In this document: positions 41,132 through 50,543 of the stretch, piece after piece
Layout: every line of letters begins with the position of its first letter
Position numbering within the stretch: position 1 is the first letter of the stretch
NCBI GenBank assembly: GCA_025928545.1
Contig: JAICJH010000030.1
Span: 1-64,000 of the forward strand
Length of the DNA: 64,000 bases
Direction of reading: 5' to 3'
From: Bryobacteraceae bacterium
GTDB lineage: Bacteria; Acidobacteriota; Terriglobia; Bryobacterales; Bryobacteraceae
The notes under the pieces: model-generated
The model's database searches: none
The model's input: the letters and a program-made list of their open reading frames with translations, nothing else
What the model was told of the DNA's origin: nothing
Translations under genes and position numbers: made by a program

Positions 41132-41456
41132 ACGTTTTCAGTTTAGCGTTCAGTTTCAGTTCGGGGAAAACGTGTCCGTACTTTTTGATATCGACCTTGT
41201 CGCCCGAGATGGCGACGCCTTCGGTTCGCAGCCGCAGGCGCTGTTCCAGGCCGCTCTCACCGGGGAGGCGAATCTTTCCGCCCGCGCCGAGGACGCGGTG
41301 CCACGGAACATTATGGCCGGCGCGCAAGGCCCACACCACCTGTCGGGCGGCACCGGGGTGACCGCTGGCGGCGGCGACTTCGCCGTAGGTGGCAACGCGG
41401 CCTTTGGGAATGCGACGTACGGTCGCAAGCACTTCTGCAAACATTCCGGTGGCCAT
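41118..41456 (-). CDS. Alkyltransferase-like (ATL) protein, Cys replaced by Trp
   Basis: A 112-residue relative of the DNA-binding domain of O6-methylguanine-DNA methyltransferase. The active-site PCHR is PWHRVL, so the alkyl-accepting Cys is Trp, the defining change of ATL proteins. These bind O6-alkylguanine, flip it out and recruit nucleotide excision repair. The DNA-recognition helix RVATYGEVAAASGHPGAARQV is intact, with the Arg finger region near GHPGAAR. It lies between TIGR03435 and PolX in the operon, with start and stop overlapping on both sides. Confidence 0.9.
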   Translation of the reverse strand: MATGMFAEVLATVRRIPKGRVATYGEVAAASGHPGAARQVVWALRAGHNVPWHRVLGAGGKIRLPGESGLEQRLRLRTEGVAISGDKVDIKKYGHVFPELKLNAKLKTFGKP

Positions 41457-42211
41457 TAGTTTTCCGCCGGAATGCGTTGGGCGCTGTCGACGACGATGAT
41501 GTCGAGCGGACCTTTGCGAGGTTCGAGGCGAAGGCCGAGTTGTTCCTGAACCGCGGTAAAAAGCGATGGCGCGGTGGATTCGTCGCTGGCGGCGCCGGTC
41601 CCGCCGCTGCCGGGATTCCATCGCAGGTTCACCTCAAACTCGCCGGTGAGGTCGGTTCGATCGACTACGATTTGTTGCTCAAGCCGTGACAGGAGCGAGG
41701 CGACCAACGCCATGGAGGCGCGGTTGCCAGTCAGGCGTCCCTTGCCTGCACTGTTGTTCCGTTCAGTGTTTGTGTCGGCGGGGGGCATTTTGGCTCCCCC
41801 CTTTGCGGCCACGAGCGCCAGATATTTCATTTCCTTCTGCTCGTGATGCACGACTACCTTCAGGCGCTCGGCGAGCAGGGACTGGGTCATCAGGAGAATT
41901 TTTTCACGCGGCGCATTGGGAGGCACGACGGCGACGATATCGTACAGAAAACTTTTGGACCAGAGCCAGTCCGGGCCGGTGAGCTGATCGTCGGAGACCA
42001 GGCCGTAGGCGAATTTGAGGCAATCGCTGAGGGTGACGTTATTCAGTTTGAGGCGGGTGCCGTTGATTACGCCGAGAGTAATCGGGTACGAGTCGCCGGT
42101 GGGGGGCGGCGCTTGCTTGAGCGTTGCGGCTTCGAATTTTGGCAGGTCGTCCGCAGTCGCCAGGCTGGCAGAGGCGAAGACGGCGAAGACGAGTGCGGTC
42201 AATATTTTCAT
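41456..42211 (-). CDS. TIGR03435 family exported protein (Solibacter-type)
   Basis: A 251-residue protein with signal peptide MKILTALVFAVFASASLATA. The body follows the Solibacter-expanded TIGR03435 pattern: FEAATLKQAPP, LKLNNVTLSDCLKFAYG, PDWL, MTQSLLAERLKVVVHHEQKEMKYLALV and the C-terminal LFTAVQEQLGLRLEPRKGPLDIIVVDSAQRIP. Function is unknown; members often appear in many copies per genome. Here it is embedded in a DNA-repair-flavoured operon, sharing its stop region with the ATL start by 1 bp. Confidence 0.9.
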   Translation of the reverse strand: MKILTALVFAVFASASLATADDLPKFEAATLKQAPPPTGDSYPITLGVINGTRLKLNNVTLSDCLKFAYGLVSDDQLTGPDWLWSKSFLYDIVAVVPPNAPREKILLMTQSLLAERLKVVVHHEQKEMKYLALVAAKGGAKMPPADTNTERNNSAGKGRLTGNRASMALVASLLSRLEQQIVVDRTDLTGEFEVNLRWNPGSGGTGAASDESTAPSLFTAVQEQLGLRLEPRKGPLDIIVVDSAQRIPAEN

Positions 42212-42603
42212 GTGCGGAATTTCTCGTCGATTTCCACCTGATAACCACTGGCGAGGCGATTGGTCTCATTCGCCATTCCGGTCACCGCCATGAGTTCCGC
42301 AAACATTGCGTCCGTCATACCCGCTTTGCGGGCGGCGGCCGTATGCGATGCGATGCAGTAGGGACAGCCGTTCGTGGCGCTCACGGCCACATAAATCATT
42401 TCCTTCGTGAGCGGATCGAGCGCGCCGGGCCTCATGATTTCGCGGATGCTGTCCCACGTACGGCGCAGCGTCACCGGATCGTTGGCCAGCGCCTTCCAGA
42501 AGTTGTTGATCCAGTCGGTTTTGCGTGTCGCCATGATGTCGTCGTAAACGGCGCGCACTTCCGGACTCGCGTCCGCATACTCCACCAGCCCAAGAGTTGC
42601 CAT
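42208..42603 (-). CDS. AhpD-like carboxymuconolactone decarboxylase family protein
   Basis: A 131-residue all-helical protein with the CxxC-x2-H redox motif CPYCIASHTAAARKAG of AhpD alkylhydroperoxidases, preceded by DPLTKEMIYVAVSATNG. It probably reduces peroxides through the cysteine pair. It overlaps the TIGR03435 start by 4 bp and the metallophosphoesterase stop by 1 bp. Confidence 0.88.
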   Translation of the reverse strand: MATLGLVEYADASPEVRAVYDDIMATRKTDWINNFWKALANDPVTLRRTWDSIREIMRPGALDPLTKEMIYVAVSATNGCPYCIASHTAAARKAGMTDAMFAELMAVTGMANETNRLASGYQVEIDEKFRT

Positions 42604-43226
42604 CAGATTTGCCCCCAGGCCTGCTGCTGTTCGAGATCGAGCAGATAGCCCTTCTTGCCGACGTTCATGGCCGAGGTTTCTCCCAGCTTGTCCTGCGCGC
42701 CGGCCGCTTCATGGATGTGCCCGCAAAAGAAGTAGCGCGGCTGCTCGCGCTGGAGGAACTCGCGAACGGCCCGGCTTCCGGCATGCTTCAGATTGGTGAT
42801 CCGGTCGAGGGACGTGCCGAAGGGCGGCGCATGGCAGATCGCAATCATCGGCTTGACGCCGTCGAAGGCATGCAGCCGGGTTTGCAGTTCTTCTTCGGAG
42901 TATTCGCCGGGAGTTTCGAAGGGCGTGGGATTCGAATAGCCGAGACCCGCCACTTCAAACCCTCCGAGTTGCACGCGGCCGCCATGAAAATCATGAAAGC
43001 CGAACTTGGCGCAAAACGCGGTGATCTGTTCGGCGGACTCGTGATTGCCGGGGATTACGTAAACGCGGTCGCCATGCCGCTTCATCAATTCGCCCATGGC
43101 ATCGAGGCCGCGCGCCCAGTTGACGAGGTCGCCGGCGCAGAAGTAATAATCGGCCGGGATGTCCATCAGTCGGCGTAACGCGCCGGCGTCACCGTGGATG
43201 TCGGAAAAAATCAGCAGCTTCACCAC
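42603..43226 (-). CDS. Calcineurin-like metallophosphoesterase
   Basis: A 207-residue phosphoesterase. Metal motifs in order are FSDIHGD (DxH), FCAGDLVNW (GD), VIPGNHES (GNHE), CHAPPFG and FCGHIHEA (GHxH). It is the first gene of the leftward operon leading to PolX and Nudix. The substrate, nucleotide or phosphodiester, is not predictable. Confidence 0.92.
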   Translation of the reverse strand: MVKLLIFSDIHGDAGALRRLMDIPADYYFCAGDLVNWARGLDAMGELMKRHGDRVYVIPGNHESAEQITAFCAKFGFHDFHGGRVQLGGFEVAGLGYSNPTPFETPGEYSEEELQTRLHAFDGVKPMIAICHAPPFGTSLDRITNLKHAGSRAVREFLQREQPRYFFCGHIHEAAGAQDKLGETSAMNVGKKGYLLDLEQQQAWGQI

Positions 43227-43256
43227 TCCATCATATTTCTATGGCAGGATATTCGT

Positions 43257-43622
43257 ATGCCCCGTCCTATTCACTTTGAAATCCCGGCGTCCGATCCGGA
43301 GCGTTCGATAGCGTTCTACGAGAAAGCCTTCGGCTGGAAGTTCAGCAAATGGGAAGGTTCACCGCACCCTTACTATGTGATCTCGACGGGGGAGGGGCCG
43401 GGCATCGATGGCGGCCTGATGCTTCGCCACTCTCCGAATCAACCGTGCGTGAATACAATAGCGGTGCCCGATCTGGAAGCCACGATGGCTACTCTGGCCG
43501 AAGCGGGAGCGGAATGCGCGCTGCCGAAGATGGCGATACCGCGGGTCGGGTGGCTTGCGTACTACAAGGATCCGGATGGCCACATGTTCGGAATTTTGCA
43601 GAACGACCCGGAGGCGAAGTAA
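43257..43622 (+). CDS. VOC (glyoxalase/bleomycin-resistance) family protein
   Basis: A 121-residue two-module VOC fold: HFEIPASDPERSIAFYEKAFGWKF and NTIAVPDLEATMATLAEAGAE, ending YYKDPDGHMFGILQ. The ATG at 43257 begins the first strand; the 21 residues upstream in frame are not family-like. It is divergent from the metallophosphoesterase, with 30 bp between starts. Ligand unknown. Confidence 0.9.
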   Translation: MPRPIHFEIPASDPERSIAFYEKAFGWKFSKWEGSPHPYYVISTGEGPGIDGGLMLRHSPNQPCVNTIAVPDLEATMATLAEAGAECALPKMAIPRVGWLAYYKDPDGHMFGILQNDPEAK

Positions 43623-43694
43623 GAGGCAGTCTTGAAACGCGGGCGCGCGAGCCGCGCCGGCGAACGGATTGGGTGGAACCCGTAAGATCAGAAT

Positions 43695-45038
43695 GTGCTG
43701 GATCGGGTTCGAAGCTTTGCCGGTAAATATGACAGGATCGCGGTCGCTGTGTCGGGCGGCGCCGATTCGGTGTTCCTGTTGACGGCGTTGCGCGAACGAG
43801 GCGAAGCCGCAGCCGTACTGCATGTTAACCACAAACTTCGGGGCGCGGACTCCGATGCCGACGAGGCGTTCGTTCGCGAACTGGCGGAGAATGCCGGCCT
43901 GGCGTTCCACAGCTCATCGCTTGAACCCCGCGAAGGCAACACGGAACAGGAAGCGCGCCGGCTTCGCTACGGGTTCTTCGCGGAGTGCATCGCGAAAGGC
44001 ATCTGCGATTCGGTGGCTACCGGCCACACACTCGACGATCAGGCTGAAACTGTGCTGTTCCGTTTCCTGCGCGGCTCGGGCTCGGCGGGTCTGAGCGGAA
44101 TTCGACCTTCGACCGAAAACCACATCATCCGGCCGCTGTTGAGCGTGGGGCGGGAGGAAATCCGCGATTGGCTGCGCGCCCGGAATATTTCGTGGCGTGA
44201 AGACAGCTCGAACGCCAACGTGGATTTCCAGAGGAATCGCATTCGGATGAATATCCTGCCGGAGCTGGCGCAGCTTAACCCGTCGCTCGCGGCCGTGCTG
44301 GCTTCGACCGCGGAATGGGCCCAGGGCGAGGAGGATTTCTGGACCGGCGAGCTCGATCGGCTGGAGCCGGAGTACCTGACCGCCGCGCCGGAAACTATCC
44401 TTATAGAGATAGAGCCGTTTGTCCGGCTGCCAATCGCCACGCAGCGACGGCTGCTGCGCCGCGCCATCGAACGGGTGCGGGGAGATCTCCGATCTATCGG
44501 ATTTCAGCATGTGGAGGCCGTGCGCGCGCTGATGTCGACGCGGGAAGGGAGCGGAAGGATACAGCTTCCCGAACTGGACGTGTACCGCTCTTTCGACATG
44601 CTTCGGCTCGCGCCTCAGCATTTCGATGCACGGATTGAGCGTAACTTCTCTGTTCCCATGGAAATCCCGGGCGAAACGACGCTCGAGGAACGCCGGTTAA
44701 CCATCGGGATGGAACTGATCGCGGCATCCGGCGTATATAATGGTGACGTGAATGCTCTGGACTGGGCGAAATGTCGCGGTCCACTGAATCTTCGAAACTG
44801 GCGCCCCGGAGACCAGTTTGACCGGCCAGAGCGTGGGGAAGGAGTCAAGTTGAAGACTTTGTTCCAAGACTACCGGATTCCGCTTTGGGAAAGGCGGCGA
44901 TGGCCAGTTATTGTGTCAGGCGAGGAGATCGTCTGGACGCGGCGATTCGGAGCCGCAAGGGAGTTCGCGGCGTCGGCGAGGACCGAAACCATTCTCCTGG
45001 TGAGAGATGGAATCGAATCGGCCCGGCTGAACGTCTAA
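43695..45038 (+). CDS. tilS: tRNA(Ile)-lysidine synthetase
   Basis: A 447-residue N-type ATP pyrophosphatase that converts C34 of the CAU tRNAIle to lysidine. The PP-loop is AVSGGADSVFL (about residues 18-28), and the tRNA-recognition and C-terminal domains include GHTLDDQAETVLFRFLRGSG, REDSSNANVDFQRNRIR and the late LKTLFQDYRIPLWERRRWPVI. The start is GTG; an ATG two bases earlier is out of frame. It is followed after 50 bp by ftsH, the same pairing as in many bacteria. Confidence 0.95.
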   Translation: MLDRVRSFAGKYDRIAVAVSGGADSVFLLTALRERGEAAAVLHVNHKLRGADSDADEAFVRELAENAGLAFHSSSLEPREGNTEQEARRLRYGFFAECIAKGICDSVATGHTLDDQAETVLFRFLRGSGSAGLSGIRPSTENHIIRPLLSVGREEIRDWLRARNISWREDSSNANVDFQRNRIRMNILPELAQLNPSLAAVLASTAEWAQGEEDFWTGELDRLEPEYLTAAPETILIEIEPFVRLPIATQRRLLRRAIERVRGDLRSIGFQHVEAVRALMSTREGSGRIQLPELDVYRSFDMLRLAPQHFDARIERNFSVPMEIPGETTLEERRLTIGMELIAASGVYNGDVNALDWAKCRGPLNLRNWRPGDQFDRPERGEGVKLKTLFQDYRIPLWERRRWPVIVSGEEIVWTRRFGAAREFAASARTETILLVRDGIESARLNV

Positions 45039-45088
45039 CAGGTACGGTGCGGGCGGGAAGTCGGATGAGATGGGCAAAATGAGGTCTT

Positions 45089-46993
45089 GTGAACTCCAAC
45101 GTTAAAACAATCATTTTCTGGGTCGTGGTGGTCTGCATGGCCGTATTGCTGTGGGCGGTGGTCAATCATCGCGGCGGCAAGCCCGACAGGGCGCTGAACT
45201 TCACACAATTCCTCAACGATGTGGATGCCGGCAGCATCAAGACGGCGAATATCGATACGTCCCAGGTCAAAGGCGACGACGTCAACGGCAACCAGTACCA
45301 CACGGTCATTCCGGCCACCTATCCGGAGCTCTACACCAAGCTGAAAGATCACAACGTCACGATGACGATCAACGACTCCTCCGCCAGCGGATGGCTGTCG
45401 ATGCTGGTGAATTTCTCTCCGATCATTCTGGTGGTTGGGTTCTGGATTTTCATGATGCGCCAGATGCAGAGCGGTGGGAACAAAGCCATGAGCTTCGGCA
45501 AGAGCCGCGCCCGCCTGCATTCCACCCAACAACGGAAGGTGACTTTTAAGGATGTTGCGGGGGTGGAGGAAGCGAAGGAAGAACTTCAGGAGATCATCGA
45601 CTTTCTGCGCGAGCCACAGAAATTCCAGAAACTCGGCGGGCGTATTCCGAAGGGCGTTCTGCTCGTGGGTTCGCCGGGCACCGGCAAGACTTTGCTGGCG
45701 CGTGCGATCGCGGGTGAAGCCAGCGTGCCGTTCTTTTCGATTTCCGGTTCGGACTTTGTGGAGATGTTCGTCGGCGTGGGCGCGAGCCGCGTGCGCGATC
45801 TTTTCGAACAGGGCAAGAAGAATGCTCCCTGCATCATTTTCATTGATGAAATCGATGCGGTGGGCCGTCATCGCGGCGCCGGTCTGGGCGGTGGTCACGA
45901 TGAACGCGAACAGACTTTGAATCAGTTGCTGGTCGAGATGGATGGCTTCGAATCGAACGAAGGCGTGATCCTCGTGGCTGCGACGAACCGTCCGGACGTA
46001 CTCGATCCGGCTCTGCTGCGCCCGGGCCGTTTTGACCGGCGCGTGGTTGTAGGGCGTCCCGATGTGGGCGGCCGTGAAGCCATTCTCAAGGTTCACACCA
46101 AGAAAGTTCCGCTGGGCGACGATGTCGATCTCTCGGTTCTGGCCCGTGGTACACCCGGCCTGGCCGGAGCTGAACTTGCCAATCTGGTAAACGAAGCGGC
46201 TCTTTACGCGGCGCGTCAGAATCGCAAAGTTGCGATGATGATCGATTTCGAACTTGCCAAGGACAAGATCCTGATGGGCGCGGAACGGCGCTCGCTGATC
46301 CTGACGGACGCCGAGAAGCGCACGACTGCGTATCACGAAGCCGGTCATGCCATCGTCGCCGTGAAGGTGCCGAATGCCGACCCGCTCCATAAGGTCTCGA
46401 TTATTCCGCGCGGCATGGCACTGGGCATTACGATGCAGCTGCCCACCGACGACAAGCACAACTACAGCAAAACCTACTGCGACGATCAGCTTGCGATCCT
46501 GATGGGCGGCCGTATTGCCGAGGAAATCTACCTGAATCAGATGACCACGGGCGCGGGCAACGATATCGAACGCGCTACCGAAATGGCGCGCAAGATGGTC
46601 TGCGAATGGGGCATGAGCGAACTTGGCCCGTTGAGCTTCGGCAAGAAGGACGAGCAGATTTTCCTGGGACGTGAAATCGCGCAGCACCGCGACTACTCGG
46701 AAGAAACCGCTATCCGCATCGACGAAGAAGTGAAGCGAATCATTTCGAACGGCTACAACCGCGCGCGCACCATCATCGAAACGCACTCAAAGGAAATGGT
46801 GAGAGTGGCTGAGTTGCTGCTGGAACGCGAAGTCCTGGATGGCAATGAGATCCGCTCGATCATGAGCGGTAACGATTTGCCGCCCATGAGCGGCTCGCGC
46901 GACACTGCCGATCACGAGACCCAGCAGGTCATCCGCCCGGATTCGGGTGGACGCCGTCTGCCTGGCCTGAACGAAGGCGAACAACCCGCCTGA
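45089..46993 (+). CDS. ftsH: ATP-dependent zinc metalloprotease FtsH
   Basis: A 634-residue membrane-anchored AAA+ protease. Two membrane helices (about residues 6-24 and 108-126) flank the periplasmic domain. The AAA module has Walker A GSPGTGKT (about 194-201), Walker [13 protein letters not shown] and the [18 protein letters not shown]. The protease site is [10 protein letters not shown] (HEAGH, about 416). The C-terminal tail is Gly/Pro-rich. It starts at GTG. Substrates include misfolded membrane proteins, so it is functionally linked to the stress operon though not adjacent. Confidence 0.97.
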   Translation: MNSNVKTIIFWVVVVCMAVLLWAVVNHRGGKPDRALNFTQFLNDVDAGSIKTANIDTSQVKGDDVNGNQYHTVIPATYPELYTKLKDHNVTMTINDSSASGWLSMLVNFSPIILVVGFWIFMMRQMQSGGNKAMSFGKSRARLHSTQQRKVTFKDVAGVEEAKEELQEIIDFLREPQKFQKLGGRIPKGVLLVGSPGTGKTLLARAIAGEASVPFFSISGSDFVEMFVGVGASRVRDLFEQGKKNAPCIIFIDEIDAVGRHRGAGLGGGHDEREQTLNQLLVEMDGFESNEGVILVAATNRPDVLDPALLRPGRFDRRVVVGRPDVGGREAILKVHTKKVPLGDDVDLSVLARGTPGLAGAELANLVNEAALYAARQNRKVAMMIDFELAKDKILMGAERRSLILTDAEKRTTAYHEAGHAIVAVKVPNADPLHKVSIIPRGMALGITMQLPTDDKHNYSKTYCDDQLAILMGGRIAEEIYLNQMTTGAGNDIERATEMARKMVCEWGMSELGPLSFGKKDEQIFLGREIAQHRDYSEETAIRIDEEVKRIISNGYNRARTIIETHSKEMVRVAELLLEREVLDGNEIRSIMSGNDLPPMSGSRDTADHETQQVIRPDSGGRRLPGLNEGEQPA

Positions 46994-47038
46994 GCCGGTT
47001 GTCTAATTCGCGGGGAAGGGCGTGCGTCGGCGGATAAC

Positions 47039-47683
47039 ATGCCCATTCCCCGATTCTCCAACTACATCTTCGACGTAGACGGCACTTTGGTCGATTCGGC
47101 GATTGATATTTGCGGAGCGATCCAGCAAGTGCTGTCGCCACACGTCTCTACCCCGCTTGAGTTCGATTACCTTCAGAGTTTCATCGGCTATCATCTGGAC
47201 GTTTGCTTTCAGGAAGTGCTGCCTGAGTTTTCACGCGAGCAGCTGGATGAGCTGATCCGGCAGTATCGCGGCATTTACACCGGCCGCGGTCATGCCTCTA
47301 CCAAACTCTATCCGGGGGTAAAGGAAACGCTCGCGGCGCTGCCGGGACGGAAATCCACTGCGACCACGAAGGGGACGCCAACGACGCGAATCGTTCTCGA
47401 AATGTTCGATTTGCTGCCGCATTTCGATCACGTGCAGGGCACCGACGGTTTCCCGTGCAAACCCGCGCCAGATGTTCTGCTGCGTTCGATGCAAGGCCTG
47501 GGCGTGGCCCGTCCCGAAGATTGCCTCTTCGTAGGCGATTCAGCCGCGGATATGGAAGCGGGGCGACGCGCCGGCATGCGGACCTGCGCGGTCCGGTACG
47601 GTTACGGCAAAGCCGAAGATATGGAGCAATGGTCGCCCGATTACTGGATTGAACATCCGGGCCAGCTCATTCCGATTGCCTGA
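47039..47683 (+). CDS. HAD-superfamily phosphoglycolate-phosphatase-like hydrolase
   Basis: A 214-residue HAD phosphatase with a helical cap. Motif I is FDVDGTLVDS, motif II TTKGTP, motif III K in PCKPAPDVLLRSM, and motif IV VGDSAADMEAGRRAG. It is of Gph/PGP type, removing the phosphate of 2-phosphoglycolate or a related small ester. It lies 45 bp after ftsH in the same direction. Confidence 0.92.
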   Translation: MPIPRFSNYIFDVDGTLVDSAIDICGAIQQVLSPHVSTPLEFDYLQSFIGYHLDVCFQEVLPEFSREQLDELIRQYRGIYTGRGHASTKLYPGVKETLAALPGRKSTATTKGTPTTRIVLEMFDLLPHFDHVQGTDGFPCKPAPDVLLRSMQGLGVARPEDCLFVGDSAADMEAGRRAGMRTCAVRYGYGKAEDMEQWSPDYWIEHPGQLIPIA

Positions 47684-47783
47684 GCAGTGGGGGCGACGAG
47701 GGATCTGGGACACTCCTGGCGGCTTCGAACTGCGAGGGGCGATTGTGAAGTCAATGCGATTTCGGATTTGCCAGGAGTCCGTC

Positions 47784-48215
47784 CTATTCGCTCAGAGGAT
47801 TTATCCAGCGTAGGTTCGGGAAGCGGCGAAAATCCTGATCTGTTGAAGCAAGCGAAGATCCGTGTTCGATAGCGAGGGCGGCGATTACGGCGTCTGTCAC
47901 CAGTGGTCCGCTGGTGCCGAAATCGCAGACCAGCTTTTCGAGAATCTCCGCATGCAGCGGTCCGGGGCTGACCGCGACCACGCCGGGCTGGGCACGCCAT
48001 TCGCGGACGATTGCGAAGGTCTCACTGGCGGTCCTGGGGCTGGTCCAAAGCCTTGGATTTGTGCTGATCCGAATGAACGTCCACACCGTCACCCATGGCA
48101 GGCCAATCGTCTCCCCGCTTTTGAGCAGTTTTGAGAGCCACCTCGAAATCTGTTTATGCTGCGGAGAATCGGCGTTGTAAGCGTAGAGCAGTACGTTTGC
48201 GTCGAGGATCGTCAT
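47784..48215 (-). CDS. vapC: VapC-type PIN-domain toxin
   Basis: A 143-residue PIN ribonuclease. The acidic site residues are D5 in ILDANVLLYAY, E in SGETIGLPWVTVWTF, D in LVTDAVIAALAIEHG, and the late STDQDFRRFPNLRWINPL. This is the TIGR00028 subgroup, with tRNA or rRNA as typical targets. It overlaps the antitoxin stop by 4 bp. Confidence 0.92.
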   Translation of the reverse strand: MTILDANVLLYAYNADSPQHKQISRWLSKLLKSGETIGLPWVTVWTFIRISTNPRLWTSPRTASETFAIVREWRAQPGVVAVSPGPLHAEILEKLVCDFGTSGPLVTDAVIAALAIEHGSSLASTDQDFRRFPNLRWINPLSE

Positions 48216-48460
48216 CGATGCCGCTCGCCCTCGCCGTATTCAGTCAGCGATTCGATGCTGTCGTAATTCAATCCAGGTTTGTAGCCCATATGGCTGGGCC
48301 TGATCTGCAATGTTCTTCGTTGGGTCGTATCGGTTCCAATCAATGCAGCTCTCAGCAAATCGTTCAGCGTGTCGCGAAAAGAAGCACCTCTCGTCTTACT
48401 TTCGTGTTTCACCCGCGCAATTACGTCATCATCGAGGGTAACGGTTGTTCGGATGCTCAT
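48212..48460 (-). CDS. vapB: Ribbon-helix-helix antitoxin of the vapC pair
   Basis: An 82-residue protein with an N-terminal ribbon-helix-helix (RTTVTLDDDVIARVKHESKTRGASFRDTLNDLLRAAL) for DNA binding and a C-terminal tail that should wrap the toxin. It overlaps vapC by 4 bp. An inverted repeat touches its start codon, consistent with autorepression. Confidence 0.9.
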   Translation of the reverse strand: MSIRTTVTLDDDVIARVKHESKTRGASFRDTLNDLLRAALIGTDTTQRRTLQIRPSHMGYKPGLNYDSIESLTEYGEGERHR

Positions 48461-48480
48461 GATGTTATAAATATAGCATC
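48461..48480 (-). promoter_or_regulatory. Putative vapBC operator
   Basis: GATGTTATA-AA-TATAGCATC: 9-bp arms with one mismatch, directly next to the vapB ATG at 48458-48460. Its position fits an autorepression site for the ribbon-helix-helix antitoxin. Confidence 0.6.
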
Positions 48481-48694
48481 ACAAGCATCATTCTGGTTTC
48501 GCAGAAACCGGGAATCTGAGTCCTTCGAAAATGAATCGTTCTATCTTCCTGATAGCAAAAGATCGCCGCCATGTCGCCGCCCCGTTTCAGTAAACCGACA
48601 CCTGATTTTCATCCCCCGTTGTGGCGACCCGCCATGAGCCATTCACAACAATCTTCAAAAATCTTAAAGGCAAACCCCTCATCGACTTAGCGGG

Positions 48695-48708
48695 AAAACT
48701 ATAGTTTT
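48695..48708. promoter_or_regulatory. 14-bp palindrome upstream of the exported-protein gene
   Basis: AAAACTATAGTTTT is a perfect palindrome flanked by GCGGG and TCGCG, 51 bp before the ATG at 48760. It is the only structured element in the 300-bp gap between vapB and this gene and may be an operator or part of the promoter. Confidence 0.5.
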
Positions 48709-48759
48709 TCGCGGGCCGTTTTTTGGTGGCGGGATGGTAATGCTGTTGGCAGGAGCAGC

Positions 48760-50487
48760 ATGTTATCTCTTCGAAAAACACTCACAGCGCTGAGCGCGGC
48801 AGTCATTCTGGTGCCGATGTTCTGCGGAAACATCTCGGGCCAGAACGCCCTTACAACGATTCAGGACACTCTGTTCAATGCGGACGGCGCGCGTTATAAC
48901 GGCACCCTCTTCATCAAATGGAGCACGTTCGACACGGGGAATCCCGGAACCATTTTGCAGCAAAGCAAATCCGTCCAGGTCGTCAACGGCAATTTGCTGG
49001 TGCAGCTCGCGGCCAACAGCGGCGCGCTTCCACCGGCTAACGTTTACTCGGTTCTTTACCAAAGCGACGGCGACCAGCAGTACAGCGAAACGTGGACAGT
49101 GCCGGTGAGCACGACCGCGCTGAAAATCCCGCAGGTACGAACCGGCTCCGGCAACGGAAGCGGCGGGACGGCCGGCGGACTTACGGGAGGAACCACCGAA
49201 TCCACGATCACCAATCTTGTCTCCGATCTCAACGCCCGTCCGATCAAAGGTCCGGGTTTCGGAGTCAACGGGCTGGCCGTGATCGATCAGAATGGACAGA
49301 TCGAAACGGTGGTGGGGAATCCCGGCGATTGCGTCTTTGTGGATGGAACCACGGGGCCGTGCTCGTCGGGCCTGGTGCTGCCGACGTTCGTGAATGGCGA
49401 AACACCGGTGGGGCTGGTCAACGGGCTCAACCCTACATTCACTCTGGCCAACGCGCCCAGCGGGGCCAGTCTGCAGCTATTTCGCAATGGAATCCTGCAA
49501 CAGGCGGGAGCCGATTTCTCACTCAACGGGTCAACCATCCAGTTCGTCGGCGGTGCAATCCCGCAACCTCTGGATATTTTGGTGGCTCAATACCGGATGG
49601 ACCCGGGTTCGGCGGTTGGCAGCGGCCCTGCGGCCGGCCCTAGCGGAGTACCTGGTGCGAACGGGTGCGGAGCAGTGGGCGCCATCAGCAAGAGCGCCGG
49701 CTATCAAATTGTTCCGGGCGACAACGGCGATCTTCTTATTCAGACGGCGAATGCGAATTTCTCGCTTCCGGTCAGCGTACCGCCGCCTGGGTGGTGTGTT
49801 GTCCTGCTGGATACGAATTCGGCAAACATCGCGGTTGGCAACAGTGGTAATGCAATCAACGGAGTGAATGCGAGCTACTCTCTGCATTCCGGAAATACGA
49901 TTTCGGTTGTTTCGGACGGCTCGGGATACTGGGTGTCGGGAGCAACCGGGCCGGCGGGAAGTGCCGCCACGATCGGCACGCTCGCGCAAAGAACCTATAC
50001 CCTGGCTGTTGGCGGCACAGCGTCCGGCGGAGCCTGGTCACCGGGCGCGCTCATCGATACCGGCGTCGGCGGCACAGTGCTGGCGAATTTCGGAACGGCT
50101 ATGGTCTTTTCGCATTCGGGCTCGGCCAGCAAGGCGATCTGGACATGGGCGGTCGATTCCAACTGGGATAATACGCAGCCCGTCAACCTGACAGTGGGGG
50201 GCTACGATGGCGCGGGAAGCCTGGGCAATTTCAAGTTCACCGCGCAAATCGGATGCCTAGCCACAGGCGGGTCCCGTACAGTCGTTTTGGGCAATCTCTC
50301 AGCGGCCACATTCACGATGGACGTCCCTGCGAATTACTATGAGGGCACCATGTCGGGGATCGACATGAGCCATTGCGCCGCGGGCGAGATCGCTTCCATC
50401 ATAGTGACCCGTGACAACACTGTGGCAGGCAACAGCGCGGACGATGCCGCGATGGTGCGGTTCACGTTGAACTATTCGGACAAATAG
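48760..50487 (+). CDS. Large exported beta-rich protein of acidobacterial type
   Basis: A 575-residue protein. The signal peptide is RKTLTALSAAVILVPMFCG; the mature protein starts with a domain I recall from many acidobacterial exported proteins (TIQDTLFNADGARYNGTLFI ... VVNGNLLVQLAANSG ... TWTVP). A Gly/Ser/Thr linker (GSGNGSGGTAGG), a TNLVSDLNARP segment and a tail-fibre-like repeat region (GETPVGLVNGLNPTFTLANAP) follow, with two GPAG/GPSG stretches. The C-terminal third is beta-rich, like phage tail or host-contact proteins. AGGAG precedes the ATG. A surface fibre or contractile-particle role is a guess. Confidence 0.65.
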   Translation: MLSLRKTLTALSAAVILVPMFCGNISGQNALTTIQDTLFNADGARYNGTLFIKWSTFDTGNPGTILQQSKSVQVVNGNLLVQLAANSGALPPANVYSVLYQSDGDQQYSETWTVPVSTTALKIPQVRTGSGNGSGGTAGGLTGGTTESTITNLVSDLNARPIKGPGFGVNGLAVIDQNGQIETVVGNPGDCVFVDGTTGPCSSGLVLPTFVNGETPVGLVNGLNPTFTLANAPSGASLQLFRNGILQQAGADFSLNGSTIQFVGGAIPQPLDILVAQYRMDPGSAVGSGPAAGPSGVPGANGCGAVGAISKSAGYQIVPGDNGDLLIQTANANFSLPVSVPPPGWCVVLLDTNSANIAVGNSGNAINGVNASYSLHSGNTISVVSDGSGYWVSGATGPAGSAATIGTLAQRTYTLAVGGTASGGAWSPGALIDTGVGGTVLANFGTAMVFSHSGSASKAIWTWAVDSNWDNTQPVNLTVGGYDGAGSLGNFKFTAQIGCLATGGSRTVVLGNLSAATFTMDVPANYYEGTMSGIDMSHCAAGEIASIIVTRDNTVAGNSADDAAMVRFTLNYSDK

Positions 50488-50491
50488 AACA

Positions 50492-50526
50492 GGCGGGGCG
50501 GTCCTGCCTTGCAGAATCGCCCCGCC
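50492..50526. terminator. Hairpin after the exported-protein gene
   Basis: GGCGGGGCG / CGCCCCGCC, 9-bp perfect arms, with a nested CTGC/GCAG stem in the loop. There is no T-run, so it may stabilise the mRNA 3' end rather than terminate. Confidence 0.5.
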
Positions 50527-50543
50527 ACACACACGAGAAAGGC

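Noticed and set aside
39422..41146. Long plus-strand Glu/Ala-rich frames opposite PolX
   Set aside because: Antisense to an unambiguous gene, without recognisable motifs.
45035..46786. 583-codon minus-strand frame opposite ftsH
   Set aside because: It mirrors ftsH codons exactly and carries no domain; a typical antisense shadow in GC-rich DNA.
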